A DNA stretch of 64,000 nt from Austropuccinia psidii. Its lineage: Eukaryota; Basidiomycota; Pucciniomycetes; Pucciniales; Sphaerophragmiaceae. The notes below the pieces were generated by a model. That model was not told where the DNA came from and made no database searches. It was given only the letters and a program-made list of their open reading frames with translations. Within the stretch, counting starts at the first letter, position 1. Each line of letters starts with the position of its first letter. Shown piece after piece: positions 1 to 12,292 of this stretch. The position numbers were made by a program, and so were the translations under genes. The stretch spans positions 32,237,816 to 32,301,815 of the forward strand of contig JALGQZ010000004.1 in the NCBI GenBank assembly GCA_023105745.1, written 5' to 3'.

Positions 1-949
1 GGCATTTTTTAGCGTTATGACTATAAATTTCATTTGATGGCATCATAAGCTTGGAAAATTATTGAATTTCATTTCTTAGTAGCTTTAACCATCAAATACT
101 ATTATACACCAGTTTTATCTCTTATTCAAATGTTCAGCTTAAATTAAGATTAGAGTTAATGATCCTAAAGGATCATTTTTAAGCTTAAGCTTTGGTCCTT
201 AATAAAATTTAAGTTATTCACAATAAAGACATTCAGATACTCATTTATGATAGCTTAGAATTTTATTGGTTAGCTCCCAAGAGAGGCTCATTACATCAGC
301 CATAATCCATTTTTGATGATTTTTCTTGTAACACTACTGTTCTGTTAAAATTTACTGTTTTAGACTTCAAATGATGATTTCATGGGATTGTACCTTGAAT
401 ATCATGATAAAAATTACATAAATCTTTACATATGAACTAGTAGAGCTTTAATTTATACTTTCTTCTAAGTTTGGACTACTATTAATTTAAAGTGGTCAAC
501 AGCTATTGCTATTTTTCTGATATGTCCTTATAACCTTTAACCTTGTTTATATCTTGCAAAATAAAGCTTATATATTTATTCTGAAAGTTATTATGTGGTA
601 TCTTTGTTTTTGAATCAAATTTGCATCTTGAGTAATTAAAAAGATATGGGCTAAAATCATTGATATATGCACTGATCATAAAAGTGCATATATCCAGGTT
701 ATTTAAGTAAGTATTCATTGTAAAGATATGAAATAAAGGTTTCATATATGTAGCTTTTGATGAGAAACTCAATGGTCAAATTTATGTTACATGTTTATTC
801 ATTGGTTTCTGAGATAATCAATAATTGAGGCTTTTTCATGGCATTTTACCTGTTTTAAGATTATAGTTTTAGCTCTTATTATTGAAATAACAATTTTAAT
901 GTTTTTAAACAAACGCTTTGGATATCTAGTCATAACTAAAAGGCTCACA
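1..949 (-). repeat. Type-A LTR, minus strand, cut by window edge
   Basis: Read on the minus strand, this begins at 949 with TGTGAGCC and matches the type-A LTR copies at 2725-4465 and 12293-14132. For example, the minus strand of the stretch around 495-550 reproduces the segment of the 2725 copy around 3110-3200. It interrupts the pol relict that resumes at 950 in the DGLS-W-L region between RNase H and integrase, so it inserted into element A. The window does not show whether it is a solo LTR or part of a full element. Short open frames inside it are fortuitous. Confidence 0.75.
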
Positions 950-2600
950 GTCTTAGCGGATGGTATCTAGAAAATGCACCTGAAAACCCAGAATGGATAC
1001 CACAGGAAGAAAATCATATAGAAGGAATTTCTGTCACAGACATTGACACAGAATTCTTCAATAAAGTAAACAAAGATATAGATTGAAAAGAGTTGCCATA
1101 TTTTACACTGACGTTTGATTGAATACTGCAAAGACCTATACTCATCCTCCAAACTAGAGTAAATATGGACAAAGACTCAAGATTAAGGAATATTCCACCT
1201 TCTTAATGGAATTCTTCATCATGGAATCAGATACACAAGTGTCATGAACCTAGCAGACGGAGATACAATAAGAAATATACTATATGAATTAAATTATATT
1301 GTTGTTTATGGAAATCTCACAGAAGATAGGAAATTAAAAATGGTGAAAACCTTCTCTTGGTGGCCAAATTGGATAAAATATGTTACAGAATATTGAAAAA
1401 CTTGTGACAGATGCCAAAAAACAAATAGAGCCACAGGAAAGAAATTTTGAATGATGATCCAAACACAGAAAACAAAATCCCTTTGGGAAATATTTCATAT
1501 GGATTGGATAATAGGTTTACCACCAGGAGGAGAGAAAAATTTCAATGCTGTACTTGTTTTAGTTGATAGGTATAGCAAAGCCCAAATTCTCCAAATTTTC
1601 TTACCATTTCAAAAAAAGGACATAGATATGGACACAGCTATAATGATATGGAATAGAGTGATTAGAAATGGATCCTTATTCCAGAATATTATAATTGATA
1701 TAGATCCCAAATTAACTTCAGCTCTGTGGACAAATATACATAATCTGTTTGGCACAAAATTATCAATCTCCAGAGCTTAGAACCCTCAAACTAATGGACT
1801 GGCAAAAAATGAGACAAACCCTGTAGACATTATCAGAAGATTCTGCTCTTGTGGCCTAGAATCAAAAGACTCTGATGGATTTTATCATGATTGTTTTACT
1901 CTAATACCAGCTCTTGAACATGCATCTGAGAAATCAGTTGATTCATAAACTGGTAAAACACCTGCAATTTTGAAACAAAATTGGAACCCAAGACTACCTT
2001 ATGACACACTCAAAAAGGACTTGGTTGATATATCAAAAAGCAATTAATTTTGAGATAATTACTGATAAGACAAGACATCATGCAAAAAGATGTATGCAGG
2101 CCTCTTTCAAATATGCAAAGTAAAGATGGAAAAAAAAAAGTCAAAAGCAACTTGAATTTAAAATAGGGGACTTGGTTTTAGTATCAACAATAAATTTGAA
2201 TAATACTAAAGGACCAAAAAAATTGAAAGATTAATTTTAAGGACATTTTATGATCAAACCCCTACATGGCACAACTTCTGTACAGCTAGAATTAACAGGG
2301 TAATTAATGAACAAACACCCAAAATTTCCTGCAAGCATACTAAAAAACTACAGCTCAAGTGAATAAGAATAATTTACCCTAAAAATCATAAAAAAACTTG
2401 AAAGTCTCCCTCTACAAGAAGGAGAAGAAAGGAAAATTGCAAAAGTCCTTAAAGAAATGGGGACGAGAAACAAGAAATAAAGGGAATACCTTGTGAGGTA
2501 CAGAAGCACAACTGAAGCAGACAAATGGCTATGTGAGAAAGATATAACTAATTTTGAGAAATTTTTAAGAATGTTAAGAAATAAGAGAAGACCTAAATAA
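950..2600 (+). pseudogene. Element A: decayed gypsy pol (integrase and chromodomain)
   Basis: This is the 3' part of a Ty3/gypsy chromovirus pol polyprotein, which would process and integrate element cDNA in the nucleus. In order it holds the RNase H-integrase linker (EGISVTDIDTEFF, near-identical to a stretch of element C), the integrase zinc region (CDRCQKTNRATGKK, about 1410), and the catalytic core. The longest open stretch is 1451-1780, with HMDWIIGLPPGG carrying the first Asp and IIIDIDPKLTS the second. The C-terminal linker (GDLVLVST, about 2170) and a chromodomain-like end (REYLVRYRSTTEADKWL) follow. Many stops and frame breaks occur, and the third catalytic residue is lost: TNGLAKN where the family has DGLAER. 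It is closely related to element C at 21470-30505. The upstream pol and gag lie left of the window. Certain as a gypsy relict, not functional. Confidence 0.9.
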
Positions 2601-2724
2601 TAAGAAAATTAAGCATTATTGAGGTTCAATACTTAAACACAAGTGCATTGAAGACATAGGAAAGTGGATGATACGCTAGTTAAATGTATCAAATTGCTGT
2701 GCAATATTTTTTGGTGGTAGGGAA

Positions 2725-4465
2725 TGTAAGTGTTTGACGTATTATCAAATATCCAGAAAGGTCAAAAAACAACTTTATAAAACTTATTTTAATAACAAGA
2801 GTTGAAATCATAATTTTAAAATAAGTGAAAATGCCATAAAAAAGAATAAATTCTTGATTATGTGAGAAGCCAATGGATAAGGATGTGAAATAAAATTCAC
2901 CCTTCGTTTTTCTATCAAAAACTAAACATATGACACTTTTATTTTATATCTTTACACCAAATACTTACTGAGATAACCTGGATATATGAGGTTTGATGAT
3001 CAGTGGATAAATTAATGGTTTTTAGCTCATATATTTTGAGTAACACATGATAAATAGTTGATTCAAGAATAAATTAACCATTAAACAACTGTAACAGTAA
3101 GTATATAGAGTTTATCTGGAAATCTATAAACAAGGTTAATAGATATAAGAGGGTATTGGACAAAATAGAAATAGATGTTGACCACTTGAAATTAAAAGTA
3201 GACCACAGTTAGAATAAATTGGATGTTCAGATTCTAATAGCTCATAAAGGAAAAATTACCTAATATTTATCATTAAATTCAAGGTATAGCCCTATGGAAT
3301 CAGTTTTTGAAGTCCAAAATAGTCAATTTTGACAGAAACAATGATTTACAAGAAAAATCATTATAAAGGGAGTTTTGATGATGTAATTAAATACACTTGG
3401 AAACTTAGTGAGGAACTTCCAAGCTATTAGATTTAACTTTCTGAATTAAAGTTTCATTCAAGATTCAAAAGCTATTCAGGATCCAAGTTAAGGCTTAAAA
3501 ATGATAATTAATGATCATGAACTATAATCTTATGTTAAGCTTACTTGTTGAAGAGGAGATGAAGCTTGTGTATATCAATATTTGATAATTGAAATTAATT
3601 TAATCCACAAAAATAAGTGAAACTTCAAGCTCATGGTTTCATCAACTTAGAGTTATGGTTGTAACTCACCAAACCTTCAAGTATTGATCTATTCCAGTGA
3701 ATGAAATCAGTAGAAATCTACTACAAGGAAGGATATTTACTATAAAAAAACCTCTTCTTCCTCTGTTTTCCCCCAAGACAAACAAATACAATAAGAAAAT
3801 TTGATAAAAGGTAAATTTCTTTTTTATTTAATATGAAAATCTCATAATATGAAAAAACAAAGCTGTATCCCATAGTAATCACTATTTCAAATTTTATTAC
3901 TCCAATATCTTGTTCTAATTTGATTATTTTTCTTGAAAAATTTAAATATAGGTAAGATGGTAAACCTTTGATTTTCCTTATTTTTTATTGTAAATAAAAT
4001 TTAAATAAGTTTTTTTGAAATTCTTAGGTGTAAAACCAACCAAAAGTTTTATATTAAGTGTTAAAAGTAGGTTATTTTCTCTTATTATAGTATCTTTCCC
4101 TTTATTAATATTTTTAATAATTCTTTTCTTGATATACATAGTATTTATATGGATATAAAGCTTAATATTACTAATATGATTGTTATAAATTTTTATTATT
4201 ATTAAACAACAGTTCTTCACCCATTTATTATTTTTTTAGCAATAATAAATTGCCATACATTTTTGATATTAAATATAAATATATTTATTTTATTATATTA
4301 TTTTATTAATTTCAAATAATATTAGTATTTTTACTCCATAATTATCATAAAACGTGATTATTAAAATTATTTTTAACCTTATTATTCATTTGAATTAGGA
4401 CATTCAGAGTACAAGAAGGAAAACATCAGTAATTCTTGCTTATTGTTTCATAGTCAAACCTTGTA
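2725..4465 (+). repeat. Type-A LTR between two internal regions
   Basis: It starts TGTAAG directly after a purine tract (GGTGGTAGGGAA) at the end of element A pol, as a 3' LTR should, and ends CCTTGTA (a decayed CCTTACA). It is homologous over its length to the solo LTR at 12293-14132. However, it is followed at 4466 by TTTTGGGGCC, the sequence that follows 5' LTRs elsewhere in this window. It therefore looks like an LTR shared by two head-to-tail internal regions. A likely promoter is CTATAAAAAAACC near 3740, followed by a pyrimidine-rich tract. Confidence 0.8.
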
Positions 4466-4492
4466 TTTTGGGGCCTGGGCATGATATTACTT
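4466..4492 (+). promoter_or_regulatory. Putative primer-binding site region, type-A element
   Basis: TTTTGGGGCCTGGGCATGAT lies immediately after the LTR end. Similar G-rich sequence follows the LTRs at 10233 (type B), 23249 (element C) and, on the minus strand, 58233 (element E). The position fits the minus-strand primer-binding site of an LTR retrotransposon. I cannot assign a tRNA. Confidence 0.5.
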
Positions 4493-5606
4493 AAAATGCT
4501 GTTTGAAAAGATTTAAATTGGGCTTACCCAATAATAAATCATATTTAAAATCATAAAATGATATAATACTTTCAGATTTTATTGAGGAATTTAAAAAAGA
4601 ACTAGATTGTATTACACATGGCTTCTCACATCCTTTGACTTGAAAGACCTTTTCTCTCAGTGAATGTAGTAATCAGACAAGATCTTGATAAATTAATAAT
4701 ATAGAATTCCATTAGAATTAAATCAAAGAATCATATTGTTTTTTCTTGTTATTCATAAATTCAAAAATGAAACCATGATTTCCATTCTTTACTCATTGCT
4801 CTTATATAAAGACATATAAAGCCGAATTTCACATAAAAATTGCAATATATTTATAAATTAACTTTTTATAAAAAGATTTATGTTGATGTTTATTTTTTAT
4901 TGTTTGAACATAACCCAACAGCGGATAACCAAACCAGTGTTTAACGATTGGAAGAAGAAGATTGCCACAGTTTCCCCACACCAATAATAACCAAGAAAAC
5001 AAAACCCAGGAAATCTATTTTTCCATAACCCACCATTCAGGACTCTGAAGGTTGAAAACTCTCTTAGATTAACATAAAAAAGATTTTTTTCTAATTTCTT
5101 TTGATTATATCTTCATTCCTCAAGATGAATCCTAGAAGAGGATTGAAATACTCCATACCATCAGATGGAGGTAGACGCAGAAGTAGAAATGATCACACAA
5201 AAGGGAAAAGAAAGGTTAAAATGACCAGTGAAAATTAATCCACACAAGGAAGTGCCATATCTCAAAGGCAAGTCCCTTAATTGCCCATTATTTGTGAAAC
5301 TGAATTAGAACTAATTATGAGTATTTGAAATAGAGAAAAATGATATTGAGAGGGCTCATATAAACATATATATGAGCCAGAAAAAGTAGTATTATACAGT
5401 TTAGCAAGAAAAATACTGGGACATGCTTCCATAAATCCACCAATTAGTAATGAACTCCTGGAATATCCTCAAGGTATTCCAGAAGAAGGAAAAAATAGTA
5501 AAAGACTCCAATGAATGGAATCCACTATCATCCAAACCTCAAATGAAAAAAATAAAGAATTGGAACAACACAAAGAGGGAGGTAATAAAATAAGAAGCCC
5601 AAGAAT

Positions 5607-7754
5607 TGTGAGCCTGTGAGGTATGTATAACATACCTATAAGGCCACAAATGACTTTATACACAGTTAAATTTGTCTTCAACAGACTTTTTAATTGAATT
5701 TTAAATAAAAAATAACAAAAAATAAGTATAACGTTTTTATGGATAAACAAAGTTATAAATATTATGTCATTTTTGGATTCTACACCAAAAATAAACCTAG
5801 GGTACACCCATAAAGTGTTATACCCAGAAACACTTATTTCTTATGTTATTAGAAGATTTAAGAGTATCAGTACTAATGTGACTTTTTAACATTTTTTAAA
5901 ATTGTTAAATTCAAGCGTAAATAAGCTTAAATTTAAAGTTGCACAAGGTTTATGCAAACTGACCAAAATTTTAGTTAAAATTGAGGTGTTGTGTATATTT
6001 ACTGAATTGGCTAAGGATTTACCATACAGAATGTAAATCCTGCGGGATCTCAATTTAAAAGGGTTTAAGGCCATAGTATGGCTTTAAATAAATTAAAGGG
6101 CAAAATCCATGCAGAAAGGTGGGACAAATGAAAAAGACCCAATAGAGCTCGGGTACCCAACTTTTTGGATCTGCAAGGATTCAATTAAGGTTTTCCACCT
6201 GTATTGGAGGATTTTCAACCTTATTTAAACTTTAAGATTAGACTTTGATGCAACAGTAAAGTTTAAACTGGTTTTATCCCAATTTAGACAGGAATTTCAA
6301 GCTGCCAAAGGGTAAATCCCAATATGTGGGCTTGAATTTAAGGTTTTAAGAACTGTCAAAACTTAATTAAGCTTAAAAAAATTAAATAAGCTTAAAGATT
6401 TAAGGTTACAAGCATTAAAACCTTATCAAAAGTTAAGGTTTGGTGTGTATTGCTATTTTACATGGAAAAATAGCAATAAGCTCAAAAATTCATTAAAAAT
6501 ACAATTCTTAATGGATTTGCTTGGAAATTTCACACAGCTTTCAATTCAATATTATCTACATATAAATTAAATTTTAAGTATCTTCTATAAATAAATTTCC
6601 TGGGCAATCAGCCTGGAAATTTACTCTTTTAATTGAGTTCAAAGAAAATTATAATTTCTTTAAAAATTAATTAAAAATTGAGCTTAAGAGATTTCTGCTT
6701 GAAACTCTATTTTTAAGTTATTCATGTGATGGACTTTGATATAAATAAGCTTATTTTATATTAAAACTTAAAATAATTAGTTTAAATCAAGATTAAAGTT
6801 ACTTGGAGTTAAGAATAACACTGGTAACTTTAAATTGGAACTAAAAATAAAGTTACCTTAAGCTAAGAACTTTATTTTTAAGCATGGTTTTTCAGTTTTG
6901 GTTTGAGAACGTCCTCTATATTCATTATGAATCATGAGAGCTGCTCTGAAGACATAAAAAGAGTCTTTTCATCACTGTTTTTATCCATCATTCATTATCA
7001 ATCCAATCATATTAGAAATTTAAACAGGTAAAGTTTTATTAAATATAAAATCTTATTATTAAAGTCATTCTTAAGTTATTTCATTCTTCATTAATTAAAA
7101 TTAAAGAATTGAAATCCTAGAATTTAGATTATTGTTGTAATCACCAATAATATATTTTATGATATAAAATTATCATCCTAAATATCTTTTAAAAATCCAC
7201 AAATTCCTCTTAAAAACTCTTTAATCATAATTTTTATTATAAAAGTTGGTTTATCTTTAAAAATATGGTTTTTTGGCGTGTTTTTAACTTATAATTTTTC
7301 TTTAATATAATAACTGCTGTTGTTTAGCTTGTTGTATTAAATAAATATTATAAGTAGGTTTTCTTTAAAGTTCTATATCTTTTTTTATCTAGTATTAGTT
7401 TTTTATAGGATTTTCTCTCTAAGAATTCTTTCTGCATAGTGTGTGTTTTAATTCTTTTATAAATAATATTTATATTATTAATAGGTGGTTAATATTCATA
7501 TTTTCCACGTGTCATTGTCTCATTAAGAGCTTTACACTTCTTATTGTTATAATTGTCAGTGACTATAACAATAATAAAATAATTATAATTTATCATAATT
7601 ATTATATTTTTATAATAATAATTAATTTTTTTTTTATAATTGTATTTAAATTTGTGGTTATAATATTTTATTATATTATATATTTCTACTGAGGACAGTC
7701 ATATTTTTCTTGATATTGCTACTATTATCAAGGGTTTCATAGACAAACGTTACA
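5607..7754 (+). repeat. Type-B solo LTR with 5-bp target duplication
   Basis: It begins TGTGAGCCTGTGAG and ends CAAACGTTACA. It is flanked by the perfect duplication AGAAT at 5602-5606 and 7755-7759. It is homologous along its length to the LTR at 8104-10232; both share the start and the final segment around TTTCATAGACAAAC. With a single LTR, no internal region and an intact duplication, it is a solo LTR left by recombination between the two LTRs of a former element. At 2148 bp it is long for a fungal gypsy LTR. Open frames at 5886-6074 and 7441-7692 are LTR noise. Confidence 0.93.
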
Positions 7755-8103
7755 AGAATCGTCTACCACCAACCTTCAATTCAACCAACCTCCCCAAGAA
7801 ACGAAAAGGAGCAAGAAAAAGAAATGGAAGAAACCATACTCTCCCAGTTGCAGGATCCCAAGAATCCAAAGAGATCTCAGGGAAAATTTCTGTAACATGT
7901 CCAAAGCCTTGATGGAATTCAAGGACAAAGAGGGGAAAAGAATGAGACAACCATCTTTCCCAAAGAAATAAATTTTTCTCCTGAAGCTGTAAATACTTTA
8001 TTAAAAATCAAAAGTAGCATCTTATCTTTAAAATACATCAAAGAAAGTTCATTATCACTCAAAAAAAAAACATTAGTATATTATATTTATCAAAAATTGT
8101 TTT

Positions 8104-10232
8104 TGTGAGCCTGTGAGATATGTATGGCAGACCCATAAGGCCACAAATAACATTTTATACAGTTTATTTAGTCCTAAACAGAATTATTAATTGAATTTAA
8201 AACAAAAAATAACAACCGCTTTATGTTGGATAAACAATGTTATAGTTATCATGTCATTTTTGAATTCTATACCAAAAACAACCTAGGGTATATCCATAGG
8301 GTGTTATACCCAAAAATAGATATTTCTTATGTTATTAAAATATTCAAGAATCTCGCAGTTCAATCTCGCCTTTCTCAAAATTTTTCAAAATTGTTAAATT
8401 TAAGCTTAAATAATCTTAAATTTAAAGTTGCATAAGGTTTATGCATACTCACCAAAATTTCAGTTAAAATTGTGGTGTTGTGTATATTTACTGAATTAGT
8501 TAGGGATTTGACATACAGAATAGAACTCCTGTCTGAGGTCAATATAAAGTGGGTTAAGGACATAGTATGGCTTTACATAAATAAAAGGGCAAAATCCATG
8601 CAGAAATGTTGGACAAAGGAAAAAGACCAAATAGAGCTGGCTTACCCAGCTATGGGATCTGAAACAACTCAATTAAGGTTGTCCACAAGTATTGGAGGAT
8701 TTTCAACCTCATTTAAACTTGAATATTAGAATTTGATCCAAGCTTAAAGGTTAAACTGGTTTTGTCCCAACTTGGACAGGAATTTCAAGCTGCCAAAGGG
8801 TAAATCCCAATATGCAAGCTTGTGAAAGGGTTTAAGAACTTTCAAAGCTTAAATAAGTTTGAAATTTTAAAGCCATAAGTGTTGAAACATTATTAAATGT
8901 TAAGATTTGGTGTGTATTTCCATTTTGTGTTGAAAAATAGAAATAACTTCCTGATATCATTAAAATTCCAATTCTTAATTGATTTGCTTGAATCTATCAC
9001 ACATATTACAAATTAATGCTATCCATGTATAAATTGAATCTCAAGTATCTTTCTTAAACAGGTTTAATTTTCAATTAGCCTTGGAATTAACCTTTTTCAT
9101 TCTTCTTGAAGAAAATTAACATTTGTTTAAAAACTGATTAAAAGCTCAGTTGAAGAGATTTTTTCTTGAAAGTTTGTTTTTAAGCTCTTCAGGTAATAAA
9201 ATTAAATAAAAATAAGCTTAGTTTATATTTCAACTTCAAACAATTTATCCAAAAGAGGATTAAAGTTACTTGGAGTTACAAATAACACTGGTAACCTTAA
9301 ATTGGAATTAAACAGATTTACCCTAAGTTAAGAACCTCATTTTTAAGCATGGGTTTCAGTTTTGAACTTAGAATTCCCTATATATCCATTATTAATCATG
9401 AGAGCTTCTCTTCAGTAATAAAATGGGCTTTAACATCAATTTTGTTCCAATAACCAGTTATCATCCCAATTGTACTAGACATTTAAACAGGTAGAGTTTT
9501 ATTGTGCATAAAATCTCATTATTATAGTGTTTCTTAAGTATTTTATTCTTTATTAATCTTAAATTGAAATAATTGAGATCATACACAGTAGGTAATTGTT
9601 GTAATCACCAATGATAGATTTTATTATATGAAATTATTGTCTTAAATATCTTTTAACATCAAAAAATTTGTCTTAAAAACTGGTGAATCTTATTTTTTCT
9701 CATAAAAGCTTTTTTATATTTTAAAATATCAACTTTTTAGAATTTTTGTAACTCATAAATATTATTTACTATAAAGAATGTTGTTGTTTGACTTGTTGTA
9801 TCAAACAAATATTATAAGTAAGTTTTCTCTAAAATTCTATATCTCTTTTTACCTATTATTAGTTTTTATATATAGAATTTTTCTCTAAGATCTCTCTCTG
9901 CACAGTGTGGGTGATATTTTCTTCATAAATAATATTTATATTATTTGGAAATGGTCAAATAATATTTTTTTCCACATATAATTGTTTCCTTAAGAGCTTT
10001 ATACATTATTATTATTATAACTGTCAGTGACTATAATAATAATAGAATAAGTGTAACTTATTATCATTATTATATTATTTAATGATCATTAATTTTTTTT
10101 ATATAATTATTTTAAATAATTGTATTCATTTGTGGTTATAATATTAAATTATATCATATTTTCTACTGAGGAAAGTAATAGCACTCTTCATATTTATTAC
10201 TATTATCAAGAGTTTCATAGACAAACCTTACA
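8104..10232 (+). repeat. Type-B 5' LTR
   Basis: It begins TGTGAGCCTGTGAGATATG and ends ACAAACCTTACA, and is homologous to the solo LTR at 5607-7754. It is followed at 10233 by TTTGGGGCCCTTGC, the primer-binding-like sequence, so it is the 5' LTR of an element whose internal region begins at 10233. No polypurine tract precedes it, which fits a 5' LTR. It cuts the gag relict that ends at 8103. The matching 3' LTR and the target duplication partner were not found. Confidence 0.85.
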
Positions 10233-10837
10233 TTTGGGGCCCTTGCTGTGATCTTAACCAATGTTGGGAACATAAATCATATTCCAGACCTTATTTTAAT
10301 GGTTTTTGATGTAAAATTTCCACATTTACTTGAATTTTGGCTTTTCTGGGACCTATACCTTACAAATAATCTTGATAATATTAATAAAACTTTTCTTTTT
10401 TGAGAATATTGTTTGAAAAAATATACTATCTTGTGATTTTGAATAAATGTTTATTGTCTAAATAGTGGATTTTTCACATAACAGACTTGAAACTTATTCT
10501 TGGTGTTATTCTAGTTTAAAGTGAATAATAATGCAATTTTCATTAATACATTATTAATTGCATAATTAGAATTTCAACAAAGTAATCAAAAATTCAAATA
10601 AAAAAAATTAAAAATCAAAAAACTTTATTTAAAAATATATTTCTTCAATCTCTAGACAATTTTCTTTATTTTTGAGATGATTTGCAATAAATTAAATCAA
10701 AAAAACTTTATTCAATAAGCTGAGTTGATCAGTTATTTTTATTATTATTTATTAATAAAGCAACTTATATTATTTCTTTTCTCTAGTTTCATTTATAAGA
10801 GAAAGCTCCTCTGACTCTAGTATCTCAGAGTCCAGAA
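10233..10837 (+). other. Type-B element leader, no gene seen
   Basis: It starts with a primer-binding-like sequence (TTTGGGGCCCTTGCTGTGAT) and continues as AT-rich untranslated leader with frequent stops in all frames. Confidence 0.5.
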
Positions 10838-11224
10838 TATAAATTCAAACCAGTCCAGTACCAAGGGGCTCAATTTCAAAAAAAACCATTAAAGGTCCAG
10901 AAAGTTGAATTAGATCCATTTCTTAGTCTAATTTGCTTTCAATTGACTTGAGATCACTCCTACTAGAAGTGGAAGTAACTACTCCATCCAATCAAATGGA
11001 TGTGGACCAGGACATTCATGTCATAAATCTAAAAGACAAGAATGTCAGCCCAGAGGAGAGGAAAAATGGAGGATTCCATAACTTCCACCAGCTCCCAAAG
11101 GTTAGCCAGAACCTTTGCAACTATTCTTGGAAGTCCAGAATCTGACATAACTGCTTTCCCTGTTGTCAGATCTGAACAATTTCTAACAGGGAACAGTGGA
11201 AATATACCAGTCTCAGCACCTTAA
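10838..11224 (+). pseudogene. Type-B element gag N-terminal relict
   Basis: Two overlapping open stretches (10933-11145 and 11042-11224) appear to be one ancestral frame broken by a 1-nt indel. Readable parts are LLSIDLRSLLLEVEVTTPSN, MDVDQDIHVINLKDKNVSPE and then SSQRLARTFATILGSPESDI. From memory, similar segments occur near the N terminus of gag-like proteins of rust gypsy elements. There is no zinc knuckle or catalytic motif in the surviving part. The relict stops exactly where a truncated type-C LTR begins (11225). Confidence 0.4.
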
Positions 11225-11648
11225 TGGAAAATACTTCAATTACCCATGCCTCCTAAGCGCTAAGCCAAAGCTCAATTTTAACACAAAATTTGCTGGTTAA
11301 TACCAAATTTGATGTGAATTAACTTACATCCAAAGGATTTTCTCATTTTCATGCAGAAAATACAAAACACTTAACTCAATTTCACTCTGAAGTTACCCCA
11401 CCAGAAATATCATGAGGCATCCAATGGTTAAATAATTTTCATTTTTTCATTTATTGGAAAAAAAACCATAATAATTTCATTGAATGTTTTTCCAAAAATT
11501 ATTTTATTTTGAAGGTTTTTGCGAAAAATATTTTTACTTCATTTTTTTAAGTAAAAATACTTTTTAACATATTTACATATGAAAAAAATATTTTTTATTT
11601 GATTTTTTGTGGTATTTTGGGTATATTAAAATATCTTCAAGGCTCACA
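11225..11648 (-). repeat. Truncated type-C LTR, minus strand
   Basis: Read on the minus strand from 11648, it begins TGTGAGCCTTGAAGATATTT and follows the first part of the element C LTR, through a CACCATTGGATTCCTCAT-like segment and TTTTGTGTTAAAATTGA, to about the GAAGTATTTTC position. It then stops at 11225, so only about the first quarter of the LTR is present. It is a truncated relict. Confidence 0.65.
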
Positions 11649-12292
11649 GCAGAAATGTAAAATCACCTGATTAGGTCATTATGATAGTTCTAGATGACAA
11701 AAAGTAGCGTAATTATCAATCCAAAATTTATGGTTGATTTATCACTCCTTGGGGGTTTGGTTTACACCATGACAAGCATTTTTGAGCTGCTGTAGACTGA
11801 TAAGGAGCCTACTATTTCTGCTTTCTTACAAGATTTATCATTATAATGCAGTTTAATAGATTGTAGATTGCATTATTGATACCTTCAGTAGGTACTAGAT
11901 ACTAGAAATGATTGAGAATTTTTGATCTTTATAAATAGATTATAAATATTTTAAATAAATTTCATTTACTATTGTAAGTAGTACTATAGCTATAGTTTGT
12001 GCATTGATGTTTTGAATAAGCTTTTCAACATTTAAAATCCAAAAATAATCTGCAACATCACTATTCCCAATTATTTCAAGGTTTAATTGGAGTAATAGAG
12101 ATTGACTTCTCAAATTCTGAGAGTTTCTTCTCTGAATTTATTAGTTTTATTCAATAATTTATAATAATGGTTCTTGCCAAAGGGCATTGATGATTGAAAT
12201 AATTTTACACAAGTGTAATAAGATGTTTTCTTTTTATATTTTCTTGTAATTAATTTTTTAGAAAATAACTTCCTACTGTTTTAGAAACTAGT
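11649..12292 (+). other. Unidentified relict sequence left of the solo LTR
   Basis: This joins directly to 14138 if the solo LTR at 12293-14132 and one copy of its duplication are removed. On the plus strand some frames are open longer than expected for this composition, for example VIINPKFMVDLSLLGGLVYT from about 11710. No domain is recognised. It may be the 5' part of the relict described at 14138-17940. Confidence 0.25.

Larger units (their letters stand above)
4466..8103 (+). pseudogene. Leader and gag start of a second type-A element, split by a solo LTR
   Basis: Outside the inserted LTR (5607-7754) this holds about 650 bases of AT-rich leader, then decayed coding sequence from about 5125 (MNPRRGLKYSIPSDGG) to 5601, resuming at 7760. 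The last part, about 7972-8098, reads INFSPEAVNTLLKIKSSIL and continues as a repetitive leucine/isoleucine heptad-like segment. That fits the coiled-coil N-terminal gag region of the rust chromovirus family to which element C belongs (comparison from memory). Stops and frame breaks are frequent. Gag would form the particle shell around element RNA. The gag is cut at 8103 by the type-B LTR, and the rest of this element is not seen. Confidence 0.5.

Noticed and set aside
5802..6460. Possible tRNA or structured RNA in the type-B LTR
   Set aside because: No cloverleaf or A/B box pair could be made out; the region is ordinary LTR sequence.
8223..8729. Small open frames in both strands
   Set aside because: Inside the type-B LTR, with similar pieces in the solo LTR near 5886-6074.
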